Positions 12,976 through 27,282 are shown, numbered from the stretch's first letter. The stretch is 64,000 nucleotides of DNA from Adiantum capillus-veneris (GCA_014529385.2 CM043945.1:143972741-144036740), one strand, 5' to 3'. Program-made: numbers and translations. Notes: a model not told the origin generated them from the sequence alone.

Positions 12976-13881
12976 ACGACTGATAAATACAGCGTTAGCA
13001 ACTGCTTGTACTGCTTCATCTTGCCCTACCACTCGTTGATGCAAACGATCAGCAAAACCTATCTATCGCTCCTTCTCGTTTTGGCCCAGACGGCTCACAG
13101 GAATGCCTCTCCATCTGCCCACCACCTCAGCTATTTGATCAGGACCCACTGTTTCTATAAGTATAGTATTATCAATAGTATTTTATTTTATTGATTGTTA
13201 CATTGTACTCACATTTGCACATGCTTGATCAACACGGTCAATCGCTTTTTGAGGAAGGTGTCAATAACATATGGACTTGAAAACTGAGTAGCTACAGCCA
13301 AGGCCTTATCCATTATGCGAAAACCTTGGTGTAATTGATATTCCCTTTTTGACACCATCAAGGATGCTTAGTGTGTCGGCTACATTGGGTTCAGTAACAT
13401 GCACCTGCTGAAAGAGCCTTTCTAAAGCTGCATCTCATTAAACATATTTCATGTAATGTTTTGCGATTGTTGCCCCAATACATCTAAGATTACCTTCAAC
13501 AAGCAATGACTTTCACAAGTCTGTTGTAATCATAAATCCATGTATGCAACTTGCTCCTAGCACAAGATGTATTTTATTGATAAACAGAAGAAGTTTTCCG
13601 CCAATTTGCTTTGAATCCTTTGAAAGAGCCTCAAAGCGTGTTTCCATATCTCCATGACGGGTTGCATCGGTAATTAAAGCACCCACATCCAAAGCTTTTA
13701 CTTTCATGTCGAAGAGAATGCTTGGCGCCTCTCTCCTGGCTATTTTCAGAGCAAGGCCTCTGACTACTGTAGCTTTTCCAACTCCTGGATTCCCAACAAG
13801 CATCACATTCATGCAGGATCTCTCAATAAGGATGCAAATGATGCTACCAATCTCATCATCTCTGCCATAGGAATTAATTTT
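12976..13881 (-). pseudogene. ClpB/HSP101 chaperone fragment
   Basis: The minus strand matches the cytosolic ClpB/HSP101 disaggregase, a hexameric AAA+ ATPase. From the 5' side: KINSYGRDDEIGSI corresponds to DPVIGRDDEI; LVGNPGVGKATVV is a Walker A motif; LLLFINKIHLVLGA corresponds to the Walker B region, with the acidic pair changed to NK. LRCIGAT and FQQVHVTEPNVADTLSIL follow, and the piece ends VDQACANV at 13,213. After a 58-bp stretch starting GTGAGT and ending ATAG, the match resumes (13,154-12,976) with TVGPDQIAEVVGRWRGIPVSRLGQNEKER and ends near AVFISR, just before the second ATPase domain. The coiled-coil middle domain normally lying between these blocks is absent. There are several in-frame stops and at least one shortened region. 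The boundary stretch looks like a retained intron, suggesting capture as DNA or unspliced RNA. Confidence 0.85.
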
Positions 13882-14221
13882 GCGTTGGTATTTATTTGTT
13901 GGCCCAATCTACTGTTTGTCCTCTGGCCTTTACATGATATACCCTCGTGATATTATGACTAAAACTAGTCAATGCCCTTTACACAATTTAGTTTTTTACA
14001 AAAAGGTAAACTAAATAAATCAAGAGGATTGAATGTTAGAGACAATAGTTTGCAATATCAAGAGGACTGCTACATCTATTCAAAACAAAACAATCGGTAA
14101 TATATGGATTTCATCTCACTTTTTGCTCAATCCAAGGCTAATCATAGTAGATGCCTGTAAGTAATCAGTGAAATTCTGGCTCTTACATTGAGCTAGACAC
14201 TCGAATCAAATCTGGTTCCTA
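13882..14221. other. No gene recognised
   Basis: AT-rich DNA between the ClpB fragment and the 790-bp repeat; no coding similarity seen. Confidence 0.5.
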
Positions 14222-15010
14222 CATTTTTTTGTTTGTTTATCAGTCTACTTTATCTATGCTATTAAGTTAGAACTGCAAAAATTTTCTTTCAACTCAATTG
14301 TCTCACATTTTTCTCAGTTGTATACGAATCCCCTCTATAGTTGTCATTACAAGTTTATGACTAATTATTAACCTCACACTAAAACATTTTGGATTTGGTA
14401 GCTATACGTTGGCGTAAGTTTGCTAGTTGCAGCATTTGTACCTCTCCCCATATGCCAAAAATGGTATATATAAATTAAAATACAGTATACTCTCCTGATA
14501 TATACATCAAATATGTCATTCCTCTTTTCATATTTCATTTCTCTGTATTGTGTTCTAACATAAATACTCAAACACTGCTAAGGTTATCACTTATCATTAT
14601 ATTGAAAGGAATTTTTATTGAGATGATTTGTCTATAAGCTATGCAGCTACTCATGTAAGCTAAGGTGCTTTGGGATACTGAACAACAATTTGTAAGTACT
14701 TGGTTATATTGCACAATGGTGTCCATCATATAGTACATATTCTTTTCTCCTTTATGACTTGTCTAGTCCATTGGTCACATGCACACAGATTCGCCGATTT
14801 AGGCAGTGTGTAGATACTCATCTTGGTGCAGATCTGCAGATTTAGGCAACACATTGATAAATTGCAGATTCAAGATTTTTTTAAAACTTATACCAAATGC
14901 AGATTCGCCGATTTAGGCAGCATTAGTGCAGATCCGCCCATTTAGGCAGCACGTCTTATTGGTGTAGATTCGCCGATTTAGGCAACACCAATCACAAAAT
15001 CATGCTGCAG
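14222..15010. repeat. 790-bp dispersed repeat, copy 2
   Basis: Near-identical direct copy of 7,786-8,572, including the five-copy GATTTAGGC array (about 14,785-14,993). Confidence 0.85.
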
Positions 15011-15039
15011 TAAGATCTACTACATGTTTGACATAAAAT

Positions 15040-15400
15040 TTGAGTATGCTTATGTGACAAAGTACTTACAAACAATTTTTCTAGTATCCCAAAGCACCTT
15101 AGCTTGCATGAGTAGGTGCATAGCTTATGGACAAGTTAGCTCAGTAAAAATTCCCTTTCAATACCAATAGAAGTCATGACCTTAGTAGTGTTTGAGTATG
15201 CAGCTTAGAACACACTGCCGAGAAATGAAATATGAAAAGAGGAATGTATTTTATGTACATACAAGGAGGGTATACCGTTTTTGAAAATATATATACCAGT
15301 GTGTGTGGGGAAAATAGGCACAAATAATAGAAAGTTGTACTGGCATTGTAATAATGTTTCAAGAGGGGTTATATCAGAATGCATTACGGAGTGTCGTACC
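15040..15400. repeat. Diverged inverted copy of the 790-bp repeat
   Basis: Reads on the minus strand like 14,400-14,720, with clear but imperfect similarity (for example the TACTCATG..AAGCTAAGGTGCTTTGGGATA region, split here by differences). Together with copy 2 it makes a large foldback. Confidence 0.7.
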
Positions 15401-16380
15401 TGGATTTTGATATGAGACCATTATAGTTAGATGTATCTGCATTTTCTAAAAGAAACAAAGCACTAAAAACATTTGCTTGTTCAATTTAAGAAGACGTTAA
15501 TAATTGCAGATTAAATGCATTAACATTTGAAACATCATGAAGGAAAAATTTGATGCAAAGTTTTTTTTGCCAAGAAAAGAGAATGAAAGTAGACAACTTG
15601 AAGTATAAATGAGCGGATAAGGGAGGTGTGATATAAATTGACAAGGTGGTTTTCAAGATTGGGATGACCAGTGGATATCGGTCTTCAGATAAAGTGAGGC
15701 CACACTCAATGTAAGAATGTTAGGAGCAGTCAAAAGCATAGAGTTGTTGGGGTATAGAGTTGTGAGAATGTCTGGAGGTTCTCTAAGAGCATTGGGCTTA
15801 GTTTTACAAACATGTTTCTCAAAGACAATAACAAATTAAATAATAATCTAAGTGCACACTCAAGACATTAACCTTTATAGGCTATTAATGATAAAATGAT
15901 GTGAAGTTGGTGTCCTAAATAGGTAGACTTGAGCAAAAACAAGCAAATAACAATAAAATATTTTGCATCACGTGTTACAAATCCGAAGCAAAACAATAAG
16001 TAAATGTTGCCATTGATGTGTGAGCTAACAATGATGTCAGAAACAAATGCTAAAAGTTTGACCCAACATTTAATATTTCATTTATGTTCACTTTAAACCT
16101 CAGTCTTTGGCAAAGAAATGGTCATTTTGATTTTTTTTATTTTTTTTTTGGTATCCTCTCTAAAGGTCCAATATCATGATGTCCATGCCAATGAGACGTT
16201 TTAAAAGCAAGCAAGAATCAAGATATCATAAAGTAGGTTACGCAAGTGAAGATGATGCCTATTGTTGCTGATATGCTTAGCAGAGCTAGCATGTTTGCAC
16301 CAAGCTAGACACAGACAATGACCCATTCACATTGCTCTCATCCATTAGGACCTCATTGAAATCAATGCAACGGGTGCTAA

Positions 16381-16419
<39 letters not shown>

Positions 16420-16629
16420 GAATCTAAAGAATTGTGTCACGACAACCCTCGAGCCTTGAGCAGATGCAATCTATAAACAGTCGGTGCATAATTGCAGGAA
16501 CCTAACTTGGCTACATTTTTTAATATATTTATTATTATTATTATGATTATTTTTCACCAGATATATATATGTTTTTTTAATTAATATATTTATTTAATCA
16601 TCTATTAAATTAGTATGAAAAAGAGGATC
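15401..16629. other. AT-rich DNA, no gene recognised
   Basis: Contains a (TA)n run at 16,384-16,415 and further AT-rich low-complexity DNA to about 16,620. No coding similarity seen. Confidence 0.5.
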
Positions 16630-17230
16630 TCAAGGGAGGAGACAGAGTCCCTTTGAATAAATCCATGGACAAAGGGTGCTCACATTTACCTTGCTGAGTG
16701 TGTGCTTTTGAATAGCTTCATGTAAGGTGATCATAGTAGGGACAAGATAAGGCCATGTTTCATTTGCTGCAGAAATGATCTCATTGCCTACTAGCAAAGT
16801 GCGCATCTTAATATTTGAGGAGAATGACGATCTGTTGGGGACGACAAAATTATGAGCCAGTGGTAGCATCACAAAGACCTTGATGTCGGTGTTCGCAAGC
16901 TCTTCAAGAATTTAAAGATGGGCATCATATATCGCCACCATGTCCACCTTCATACCTTTGATCTGGTTAAATGCCCCATGAGGGGAGAGCACATTGCCGC
17001 CAAGCTTACCATAGTTCACCTCAATTGTATATTGAGCAACAAATTTAGAAGTTTATCACAAAATTTGTATGGCGAATTACACAAGCGGGTGAACCGGCCT
17101 TTGGCAGTGGAGATGAAGGTTTAAAAAAAAGAAAAGAAAAACTATGTTTAGCTGAGGTCGTCGAGCTTGGCAACCCAGCCGAGAGCAATGACACGACGAT
17201 GAAAAGTAGACGGCGAGCAGGGCGACCCAT
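16630..17230 (-). pseudogene. GH17 beta-1,3-glucanase fragment (N-terminal half)
   Basis: On the minus strand, 17,230-17,150 can encode a secretion-signal-like start (MGRPARRLLFIVVSLLSAG). After about 125 bp that may be an intron, the glucanase match starts at about 17,025. IEVNYGKLGGN corresponds to the family's IGVNYG start, followed by VAIYDAH.., ELANTDIKVFVMLPLAHN and RTLLVGNEIIS, then ETWPYLVPTMITLHEAI and VNVSTL. VGNE carries the catalytic proton-donor glutamate of family GH17. An in-frame stop interrupts the early part, and the segment before the VGNE motif is shorter than in working enzymes. The second catalytic half is missing. Such enzymes hydrolyse callose and fungal glucans in the apoplast. 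This copy is a broken fragment lying in sense direction inside the LTR element; the signal exon is less certain than the core. Confidence 0.78.
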
Positions 17231-17373
17231 GGAGGCCTTTGTGAGCCAGAGTTGGATCAACTCTCTCACACGCTTGAGCGCATGAGCATCGTCAATGTTT
17301 GTCTGCTGAGAAAGTAGTGCAGTGATTGCTCCAAAGCTTCGTCAATGTCCGTTGCTGCACATAGCTGTAGTGG

Positions 17374-19657
<2,284 letters not shown>

Positions 19658-19658
19658 A

Positions 19659-19671
19659 GCTCTAATACCAC
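19659..19671 (-). other. Primer-binding site of nested element
   Basis: The minus strand reads GTGGTATTAGAGC directly after the 5' LTR, a tRNA-iMet-type site. Confidence 0.75.
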
Positions 19672-20138
19672 TACTACAAACGGATGCGCGATGGCCCTAC
19701 AAAATACTCATGATAACACAATACATACCATAAAACGATAAATCGGTATACCTGAATCGTTGCACACGCACATAATCAACGACATACGCGAACAGAGAGA
19801 GACATAGAGTAGGAGAGAGTACCTCCTAGAGCGGAGTGCTACGCCGGCACGGCGAGAGAGAAGAGAGGAGAGGAGAGAAGATTGAGACGGACACTAGGTG
19901 CAATCTCCCCCCGTGCAAGAGTGACCATTTCCCTCTTGCACGTATTTCATTTATAGATTTCTTGAATGGTCAAATTGAGTACAAACTGGTCGGCCGGTCA
20001 TAATTGGCCAAAGCTCATAAAAGAGCACTTGAATAATAAAATGTACATGATATACAAATACATTTGCATAGGCCAAGCTCGGTCTAGTCTTTTCCACCTG
20101 TCAGCTGCAATAAATCATAAAATATCATTTCTATAACA
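19672..20138 (-). repeat. 5' LTR of nested element (467 bp)
   Basis: Pair of 6,759-7,225; same length, about 98.5% identical by eye. Confidence 0.88.
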
Positions 20139-20143
20139 ATGTC

Positions 20144-23100
20144 GCTTCGTGCTAACGTATGCTCTTAACATATCCTTTAGCGTGGTTTACTAACGTATAC
20201 GCTTAGCATATCCTTTAGTACTAAATAGAAGGCTTGTAAATTGTCCATCCAACGCGGGATGAATAGCAGAGAATAAGAGTGAGGTGCTTTTTCCAATCAA
20301 TTAAAGACAATCTTCCATGACTGACAGTAACTACAACTAACCAAGTCAGGTTCCAGTCGGATACGTGATGTGAATTTGAGCGAAGTAAACTCATAGAGTT
20401 TAGATCATCCAATCACAGACACCCATACTAAACCATTATCGTATATGGCCGGGTGTGAACTCATACTAAATCTGCTAGAGAGGTGCACTGGAAGTGCAAA
20501 CACTTGCAGAAACAATAAAGTCCATGAATTTGCATGCCGCTTCGAAAAAAGATGTGTTAAACACTAGGGCTCATAACACCTAGTGTGCATGTATTTAACA
20601 CAAACAAATTCAAAACCACAATTTCAGGATGAGACTTTTCACGGTTCCAATGTGAAAGCCGTGCAACATAAGTTGGACCATAATAGAATGTGAAAATGCA
20701 CTCACACCTAGGTACCAATCGTGAGACATTCTCATTAACATAGCATACTTGGCTATACGTAGAAACAACCATCTGTTACTTGGTGGTTTCACAGCACTTG
20801 TACTCGCAACAAGTCTGTACTTAGTACCCGACAATTTCTGGCCACTGAAATTGTTCCTGATATTGTGTGCTCCAAATGCTCTAACAAACGGATGTGACCA
20901 GCACCTAGGGACTTCATCGCGACACATCATTAGGAATTAGGCGCCTGTGTCAGTCCCAAAGACTCATATTCTCCACATGTGGAATATGTCTCAAATAAGG
21001 ATGTCGAAAAAAAGAACATACTTCAAGTACGAGATGTACTTGTGTGTGGAGGTAGCTGCAAACACTCTGTGACATGAGTGAGAGGGACCCTCATTATCAT
21101 TGCTCCACACTGACTAAACCGAACTCCTTGAGTTCCTAGACCATGTTGTATCCCATGCGACAACATGTGCTAGACAGAACCCTACCATGTAGGTATGTAA
21201 TTGTGTCAACAAGAATCAAACCTGTCATGGTATCCTGATGAGGCGTGAAGAGAGAAAGTGACAACACTTTCTCAGAATGCTATTGTCTTACATGACCTTG
21301 TCACGTGGCTGAAGAGCAAGCTGAATGAAATCCTTCTAGCTTAAACATCCCTTGGTTAGAATCTACATAGTCAAACCCCTTGGCAGGACCCTTTATAGAA
21401 ACTGTTGTACTAGCAAATAACGGTAATCAACACAGGCGACCGTGTACAAAAATAGTTGGAGTCAACTTGAAACGTTGAATTTGTCAATTACCCCTTGGTA
21501 GTTTGCGGACTTCTTTCCTTGAAAGTACAATTGTGATGGATCAAACGGTGATCCTCAATGCCTATGGAGTGATTTAGTAATCACCCGTTGGGTCTTACTC
21601 CAAATTTGTGCTTCCATAGACACTCGTAGTGCTATAGAGAGAACAACAGATCCACACAAGTGAGATGCCTAGCTCTTATGGACAACCATGCTGTCGCAAC
21701 TTATTGTTGCATCTATACTCCGTGGTAGATATCAGCTGATGTGAGTTGAAGATTATCAGAAACTCAACTCGAGCGTCGCACTAAAAACATGTAGTGCTTA
21801 CAGAACACCCAAAAGATCTGGAATGGCAAGACTCTTGCTTGGCCATTAACATCGATGGGGACTCGACTGGGTCTTACCCTAAATATGACAATGGCTCTTA
21901 GCTAGCTTGTGTGGCTCATAGCCCTTATGTCAATTAGTGTTCAATCGACGAACCGATGAAGATTAAGTTGGATGGCGTCTTGGCCAATTTCTAGCTGAGA
22001 GTTAGAGCACCTTGGCTCAGGTTGACTCACAAGCAAAACATGTAGCAAAAGCTTCTTAAAATGTTTTCATTATTCTTCGAGAGAATTAAGAGAGAGAAAG
22101 AGAGAGAACATGCGGGGCTGAGGAACTTTCCTTAAACTATTATGACGTGTATAGTTCGTGGCAATGCTCGTGTGCATCTTATGCCTAGAGTGCAGCTTAT
22201 CCTATAAGCATGCAACAGTCTGTCTTTCTGACGCTCTCGTCAAGAGAGGTAACAAATTTGACATCGGAACCGACCTACCATGTACGGGGCGTAACGGTAC
22301 GAGGAGAACTTAAATATGGCACTTTGCCTGTGAATGAGGTCCTAAAGTTAGGTTCTTTGTAGTGGTGTTGTGCAATGACAACAACCAAAAATCATGTTAA
22401 ATAATCCAAAACGTATCTTGTCCGTGACAGAGTGTCTGGTGTTATAGCGGAAGCGTATTTCATGAGGCGGTAGAATTGAATCCACCTAGTTAGCATGCCG
22501 TGCATGCTAACTAGGTGGATTCTGTCGTGCATGCAGAATTTTAAGCCCTTGGCCATTATGACGGTCTCAAGCATGAGAGCCAAACCATAAGTGCCTTGCA
22601 CAATCCGTACTGGTAGTGATACATTACAACGGGATGGTGCCACATCGAAAATGTGGGCATAAATTCCCATTTTACCAGTTCCACAAACGTGTGTGCCAAT
22701 GACCTTGATGCCAAGTCAATGGGCACAATCTTGGTACGAATGAGAAGCCTTGCTTCACGTGAAAGTATCAATGCACTATGCTTTGCACAACTGATAGTAT
22801 TTTCCAAAGTAAATGTGAAAACATGGAAAAACAAGCAAAACTTAAAATTGTCTAAACTGGTCATCTTGCTGTAACTAGTTGTCTTGAAATTTTGAAGGAC
22901 AAACTAGTTGGAAGATGGCTCATAGCCATAGTTGTTGTGCGAGAGAGAGTTGTCGCGTATATCATATACGCCCTCTTTGCATGTAATGAAATAACATGCA
23001 AACAAACTGACAAATTCCTCCAAGTATTTATGCTCATAGCATAAGCCAGACGGGAAAATCTCCATGCAAGATGCCGAACTGGAAGCCTTGCTTCCCTTAA

Positions 23101-24656
23101 TAACTTATGGAGTTCCTGAGAGCTCATAGTCAAAGGATATTTATGCTAACAAACAGATGTCATAGAAAAAGAAATTCGACCGTGTCGATCATTCACAGAT
23201 ACTCAACCTTGTCGAATTGTACATTGTAGTGAAAAACAAAAAAAATACATGCAAGACATGTACCTTGTATCTGCTTGGCGTGATTATTGGTATTCTGAGG
23301 ATTTGTAGATGGAGCCTTGCTCCCATGATGTCAAATCACGCTTGCCTGATTGCATGAATGGCAGACAACTGGCCTAGAAGTCAAGCCCGAGCTAGTTGCT
23401 TGATAGTTGTTTAGAATTGCAGTTAATGATCGGTCTAGCCAAGTACTTTGACCATACAATAATAGGTTTATCTTCAAGCTAGAGGCCGTGCATGTACATG
23501 CATGTACTGCTAAACAACTATGTTGGCACTTAGGGTCGGTCATACTTACACCTTGACGTTTGTCCTTGACAAACATCTCTTGGAACAAGCTCCCCTTCCA
23601 CCAGAAGCAATGTTCTCGGAGCTTGTGTTGACTAATGCAAAAGCTTCTGCAAAATTGAAATGAATAAGAAATATCAATTTTAAGTTTATTGTACTTACCA
23701 TCCATTGGAAATGTCTAGAGCGCCATCTCCATCAAATATGAAGCGATTATTGACGGGAAGGTCATGGCTCCACATTGTTGGCGATGGATAACCAAAAGCC
23801 TTGCTTTCCTTGAATCCATTGCTGGGTTGAAGCTGATAGAATTACAAACATTTGCATGTCGAGGGTTCTCAATGACCCCTACCATGCCATGCATGGCTAA
23901 ACTTGAAACAGATTGTCGTATGCCTTGCACTCTATACCAAGATCCTTGATGAGAAGCGCCTGAACATGCCCTTCAGTCATCGTTTCCTTTTTTTTTTTCA
24001 AACTCATGGGTGCTCCTATGCTGCCCGCATGCATTGCATGCCCTTGCATGCGGCTCGAACCCCTTGGTGCTCATGCTCTCAATGTGTCGAAGCCCACAAC
24101 TTTGTTGCATTCAATGGACGGGTGGGAATCACCCGTTATGTACACTAATCCTACGAGATTTGAGTCAAATTAGGTGGCCTTGGCCGCCTACGGTATGAAA
24201 ATACCTTCACAGTAAGCCATGGCAATGACGAACCTGCACAGAAAGCAGACTTTGATGCAGCTCCCAGTACCGAGGTCAAACCCAAGTGCACTTGAAATGG
24301 GAGTTGCTCCCTACTGCCGCGCGACCTAACGAGCCCAAATTCTAGCGCTGTCGACATAGACGACTGTTTCCTTCTCCTCCTGCTAAGCGAGCCTGCCCGC
24401 GTGCCTATGATCTCCTCGTTGTGGTCGGCCCCCCGCCTAGCAAGAGCTTTTGCACACCCAGTGTGCCTTGAGCCTGCCCTCTTGCTTAGCCGGCTTGCAC
24501 TCCCATACAAGACCATGCATGTTTTGCTGCTGAAAACGAGGGAGAGAGAAAACTACAAAGAGAGAGAGAGGTCATGCCTCATACTGAATTCCAAAGAGAG
24601 AGAGACCTAAAGAGAGAGAGTCCTTCCCCCTCCTCCATAACTCTCCCCTCCCCTGA
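20144..24656 (-). mobile_element. Interior of outer LTR element, hairpin-rich
   Basis: No gag or pol motif is recognised on either strand. The segment holds at least six perfect CCTTG-loop hairpins with stems of 4-6 bp, two longer hairpins near 22,955-23,002, and a 45-bp perfect hairpin at 22,478-22,522. Short open frames cover it but none shows a domain. The minus-strand segment 24,151-24,516 is GC-richer (121 codons open) and lies at the 5' end of the element, where a leader or gag start would be. I cannot identify it. Confidence 0.6.
22478..22522. repeat. 45-bp perfect hairpin, 20-bp stem
   Basis: Bases 22,478-22,497 are the exact reverse complement of 22,503-22,522. The 5-nt loop is CCGTG, one base from the CCTTG loop of the surrounding small hairpins. 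Confidence 0.95.
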
Positions 24657-24669
24657 GCTCTGATACCAG
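24657..24669 (-). other. Primer-binding site of outer element
   Basis: The minus strand reads CTGGTATCAGAGC next to the 5' LTR. Confidence 0.85.
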
Positions 24670-24844
24670 TGAAAGGCCACAGGATGGACTGGCATGTGTT
24701 TCTCCTCCCAACCTCCCTACTTATAGCCCTTGGCCCTTGCAAGTAGGTCCCCTTAACTCATGCCTGGCCCTCGGCTCCTAGCCGTACTGAGCCATTCTGT
24801 CCCTAGCCCTTGGCCAGCTGCCCAGTCCTACCATTGGCCTGACA
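24670..24844 (-). repeat. 5' LTR of outer element (175 bp)
   Basis: Pair of 6,028-6,202; followed by the ACCAT target duplication at 24,845-24,849. Confidence 0.9.
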
Positions 24845-24849
24845 ACCAT

Positions 24850-25319
24850 GGCTAAGTTTAAAATAAGTACATGCTCCTTGCAATACAATCATATACATAA
24901 AGAGATGAAAAATACAAGAAGGTGAATCTCAAACCTTATAATCCATCCGAATATTTGACAAAGTCTGTGCATGCAATGCCCTTCTCGACAACACTTTGCA
25001 TGGCTTCTTAACGGTGCCTCGATCTCTTCAAATGCTATCAGATGCACCATGATGCCTCTCCAATATGCCAAATAGCTTTTAACATGTAATGAATTCTGTC
25101 AAACATCCTTGAAACTACGACCTTGTTGTGCATGATATGCTTGATAGGCCTAGCCCCTTGCTTGCTATGCCAATTCCAAATCCATTGAAACCCTTGCTAC
25201 ATATTGAAAGCTTCTGCCGTCAAAACTCGAAAGTTTTGACATCCTTAGCTCTTCTCAAAGCTACTGCTCAGAATTAGTTCCTGCAACCTTGAGAGTTGTC
25301 CACCCTCGCAGGGTCACAC
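24850..25319. other. Repeat flank, no gene recognised
   Basis: CCTTG words are again frequent, and the sequence resembles the left flank in style. No coding similarity. Confidence 0.45.
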
Positions 25320-25755
25320 AATCCCTGCACGAATGCATTGTTGCGTTTGTGGCGAATGTGGGTGTACTGGCATGTTGCAACGGGTGGGAAAGGCCCCCTT
25401 GAAAGGGGATGGCCAATTTACCCAAGAACGAGAGGAGTGGAAACCATGGCGGAAGCGGGCATCAGCCCAGAGGAGGAAACGAAGAGAGCTCGTGCTCTAC
25501 AAGGCTCGGCACACTGCCATGAAGAAACGAGATCTCCTGATCTCCGTCGTGCGCTTCTAACAAGCATATGCATGCTGGATTCTGTCGGGGTTGACCTCTA
25601 TCCTCTGCCATGGTTTCCACTCCCCTCGTTCAAACTCGGCCGCCCTTTGGGCCTTGGGTAAATTGGCCATCCCCTTTCAAGGGGGCCTTTCCCACCCGCT
25701 GCAACATGCCAATACACCCACATTCGCCACAAACACAACCATGCAGCCGTGCGGG
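25320..25755. repeat. Long inverted repeat (arms about 130-150 bp)
   Basis: 25,320-25,450 is the reverse complement of 25,608-25,755 with few mismatches. The right arm has about 20 extra bases that form their own GGCC palindrome. Open frames on opposite strands here share sequence only because of this symmetry. A second short direct repeat (GATTCTG..GACCTCT) occurs at 25,578 and 25,757. Confidence 0.85.
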
Positions 25756-25989
25756 GATTCTGCCGAGGTCGACCTCTGTCCTCTTCTCGACTAAGGGCGC
25801 TTGCCCACGGTCCTCCAACTGTCTCCCTTCTTGCTCGACTTCGTCCCCAGGTTGCATGAGCATGGAGGTCCACGATCCACTTTGCCTGGAATAGACTGAA
25901 GCTTTGATACCAACGTACGGCCCTTGGTGGGACTGCCTGGAATGAACCTCCCAATCTCCTATTAAATAGCCCCCTTGGGCCTCATTCCC

Positions 25990-26055
25990 TATCTACACTT
26001 GCAGCCGGCCCCTTGGGCGTGGTCCTTGACCACCGAGCATTGCCCTTGGCAAGAC
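25990..26055. repeat. Cluster of three CCTTG-loop hairpins
   Basis: Stems are GCC/GGC at 26,008-26,018, GTGGT/ACCAC at 26,019-26,033 and TTGC/GCAA at 26,040-26,052, all perfect and all with loop CCTTG. They lie almost end to end. Confidence 0.85.
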
Positions 26056-26269
26056 AATAGGAGAAAATTAGTTCCTCACTTATCATCACTCTTCTTGCTA
26101 GCATACATAATAGCATAGTAATGAAGATGGAGAAGATGACAAGCTTAAGCATTGACGCATGGCTCTTGGTTGGATCTGCGCTCCATAGCCAAGAGTGTTG
26201 GTGTAGGCTCTCAACCTCTACTTGCTTGGAGAAGGAGAGGGAGCTCTTGCACTTTGCACAATACACAAT

Positions 26270-26271
<2 letters not shown>

Positions 26272-26323
<52 letters not shown>
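26272..26323. repeat. (GT)n microsatellite
   Basis: GT dinucleotides, about 26 units. Confidence 0.97.
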
Positions 26324-26324
<1 letters not shown>

Positions 26325-26329
26325 GTGGG

Positions 26330-26640
26330 AGAGTATACCCCCTGAGCAGGCCCCCTACTTTTTTTGGTCGACTCCCCCCTTGTAGCTCATGCTTGAAGCT
26401 CATTGGACCCCTCTAAGGCTAGCCAATCATAAGCAGGAGTCATACCAAGTAACAAAGGTAGCCTTGGGACAAGTGTCCCCCTTTTCCCTTTGAGAAAGAG
26501 GACCTAATAAATGCAAAATCAATTAATTAGATCTTGTAAATTATCATTGGACCCCTTGGGTGGCCAACCAATAGGCTTTAGGCACACCATGAGGGTAACC
26601 TAGCTAGGGGCTTGACATGTTACCCTCCTGAGGCACGCTG
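26330..26640 (-). repeat. Diverged relative of the 46-kb gypsy LTR
   Basis: Contains CTCATTGGACCCCT and ATCATTGGACCCCTTGGG blocks separated by GGCCAACCAATAGG. On the opposite strand these match the arrangement at about 46,750-46,880. Similarity is partial, so it may be an old solo LTR. Confidence 0.4.
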
Positions 26641-27280
26641 TGCTTTGGTGACAATGGAGTTCCTGTGGTGGCACCTCTGGAGTCCTAGATGGGTGATGGG
26701 CATTATGGGCCCCACCCCTTTCGACATGATGGTCTTCTTTTGTCTTTGTTGCGAGGGTGGCGCCTTGTTCAACCATGGTCTTTGATGCTAGTGCGGTCGT
26801 TGGGTTGGCTCCCCTTATGTAGCCGATGTATACGTTGTCATGCTATGTTGCTGACGTTCAACTCGGTTTTCAAGAGGGTTGCTGTTTTTTGCTGGGTCTT
26901 ATTTGGATGCCTTTGATTGTATCTCTCTGGAAGCCATGGCTCGGGTGAGCATGGCTAGCTATGTATTCTTTTTGGATTTAATACAATTAACACTCACAAT
27001 TTGTGAGTTTTGCCAGAAAACAAAAAAAAAGTAAACCTAATATATGGAAATTTTAAAGATAAATCGAATGTGGGCAAAATCTTTGGTGAGTTCAATTTCA
27101 AGTCATTTAGAGTTTTATTTCAGTGCGAGATTGTAAAGTTCAAAGTTCGCAAGGGGGAAGACGGACCGAAGACACAGTCGCGACTCGCTGAGGTGAATCA
27201 ACGCGTGCATGCAGGACCTCCAATCGTTGATAAAGATAAAGATGGTCTCATGCATGTAGCGAGCGCAGAAGGTTGAGGAT

Positions 27281-27282
<2 letters not shown>
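26641..27282. other. Intergenic, no gene recognised
   Basis: Short frames without recognisable domains. Confidence 0.5.

Noticed and set aside
25333-25954. Opposing open frames sharing a Cys-Gly-rich start
   Set aside because: They lie on the two arms of an inverted repeat, so the shared sequence follows from DNA symmetry, not from related genes.
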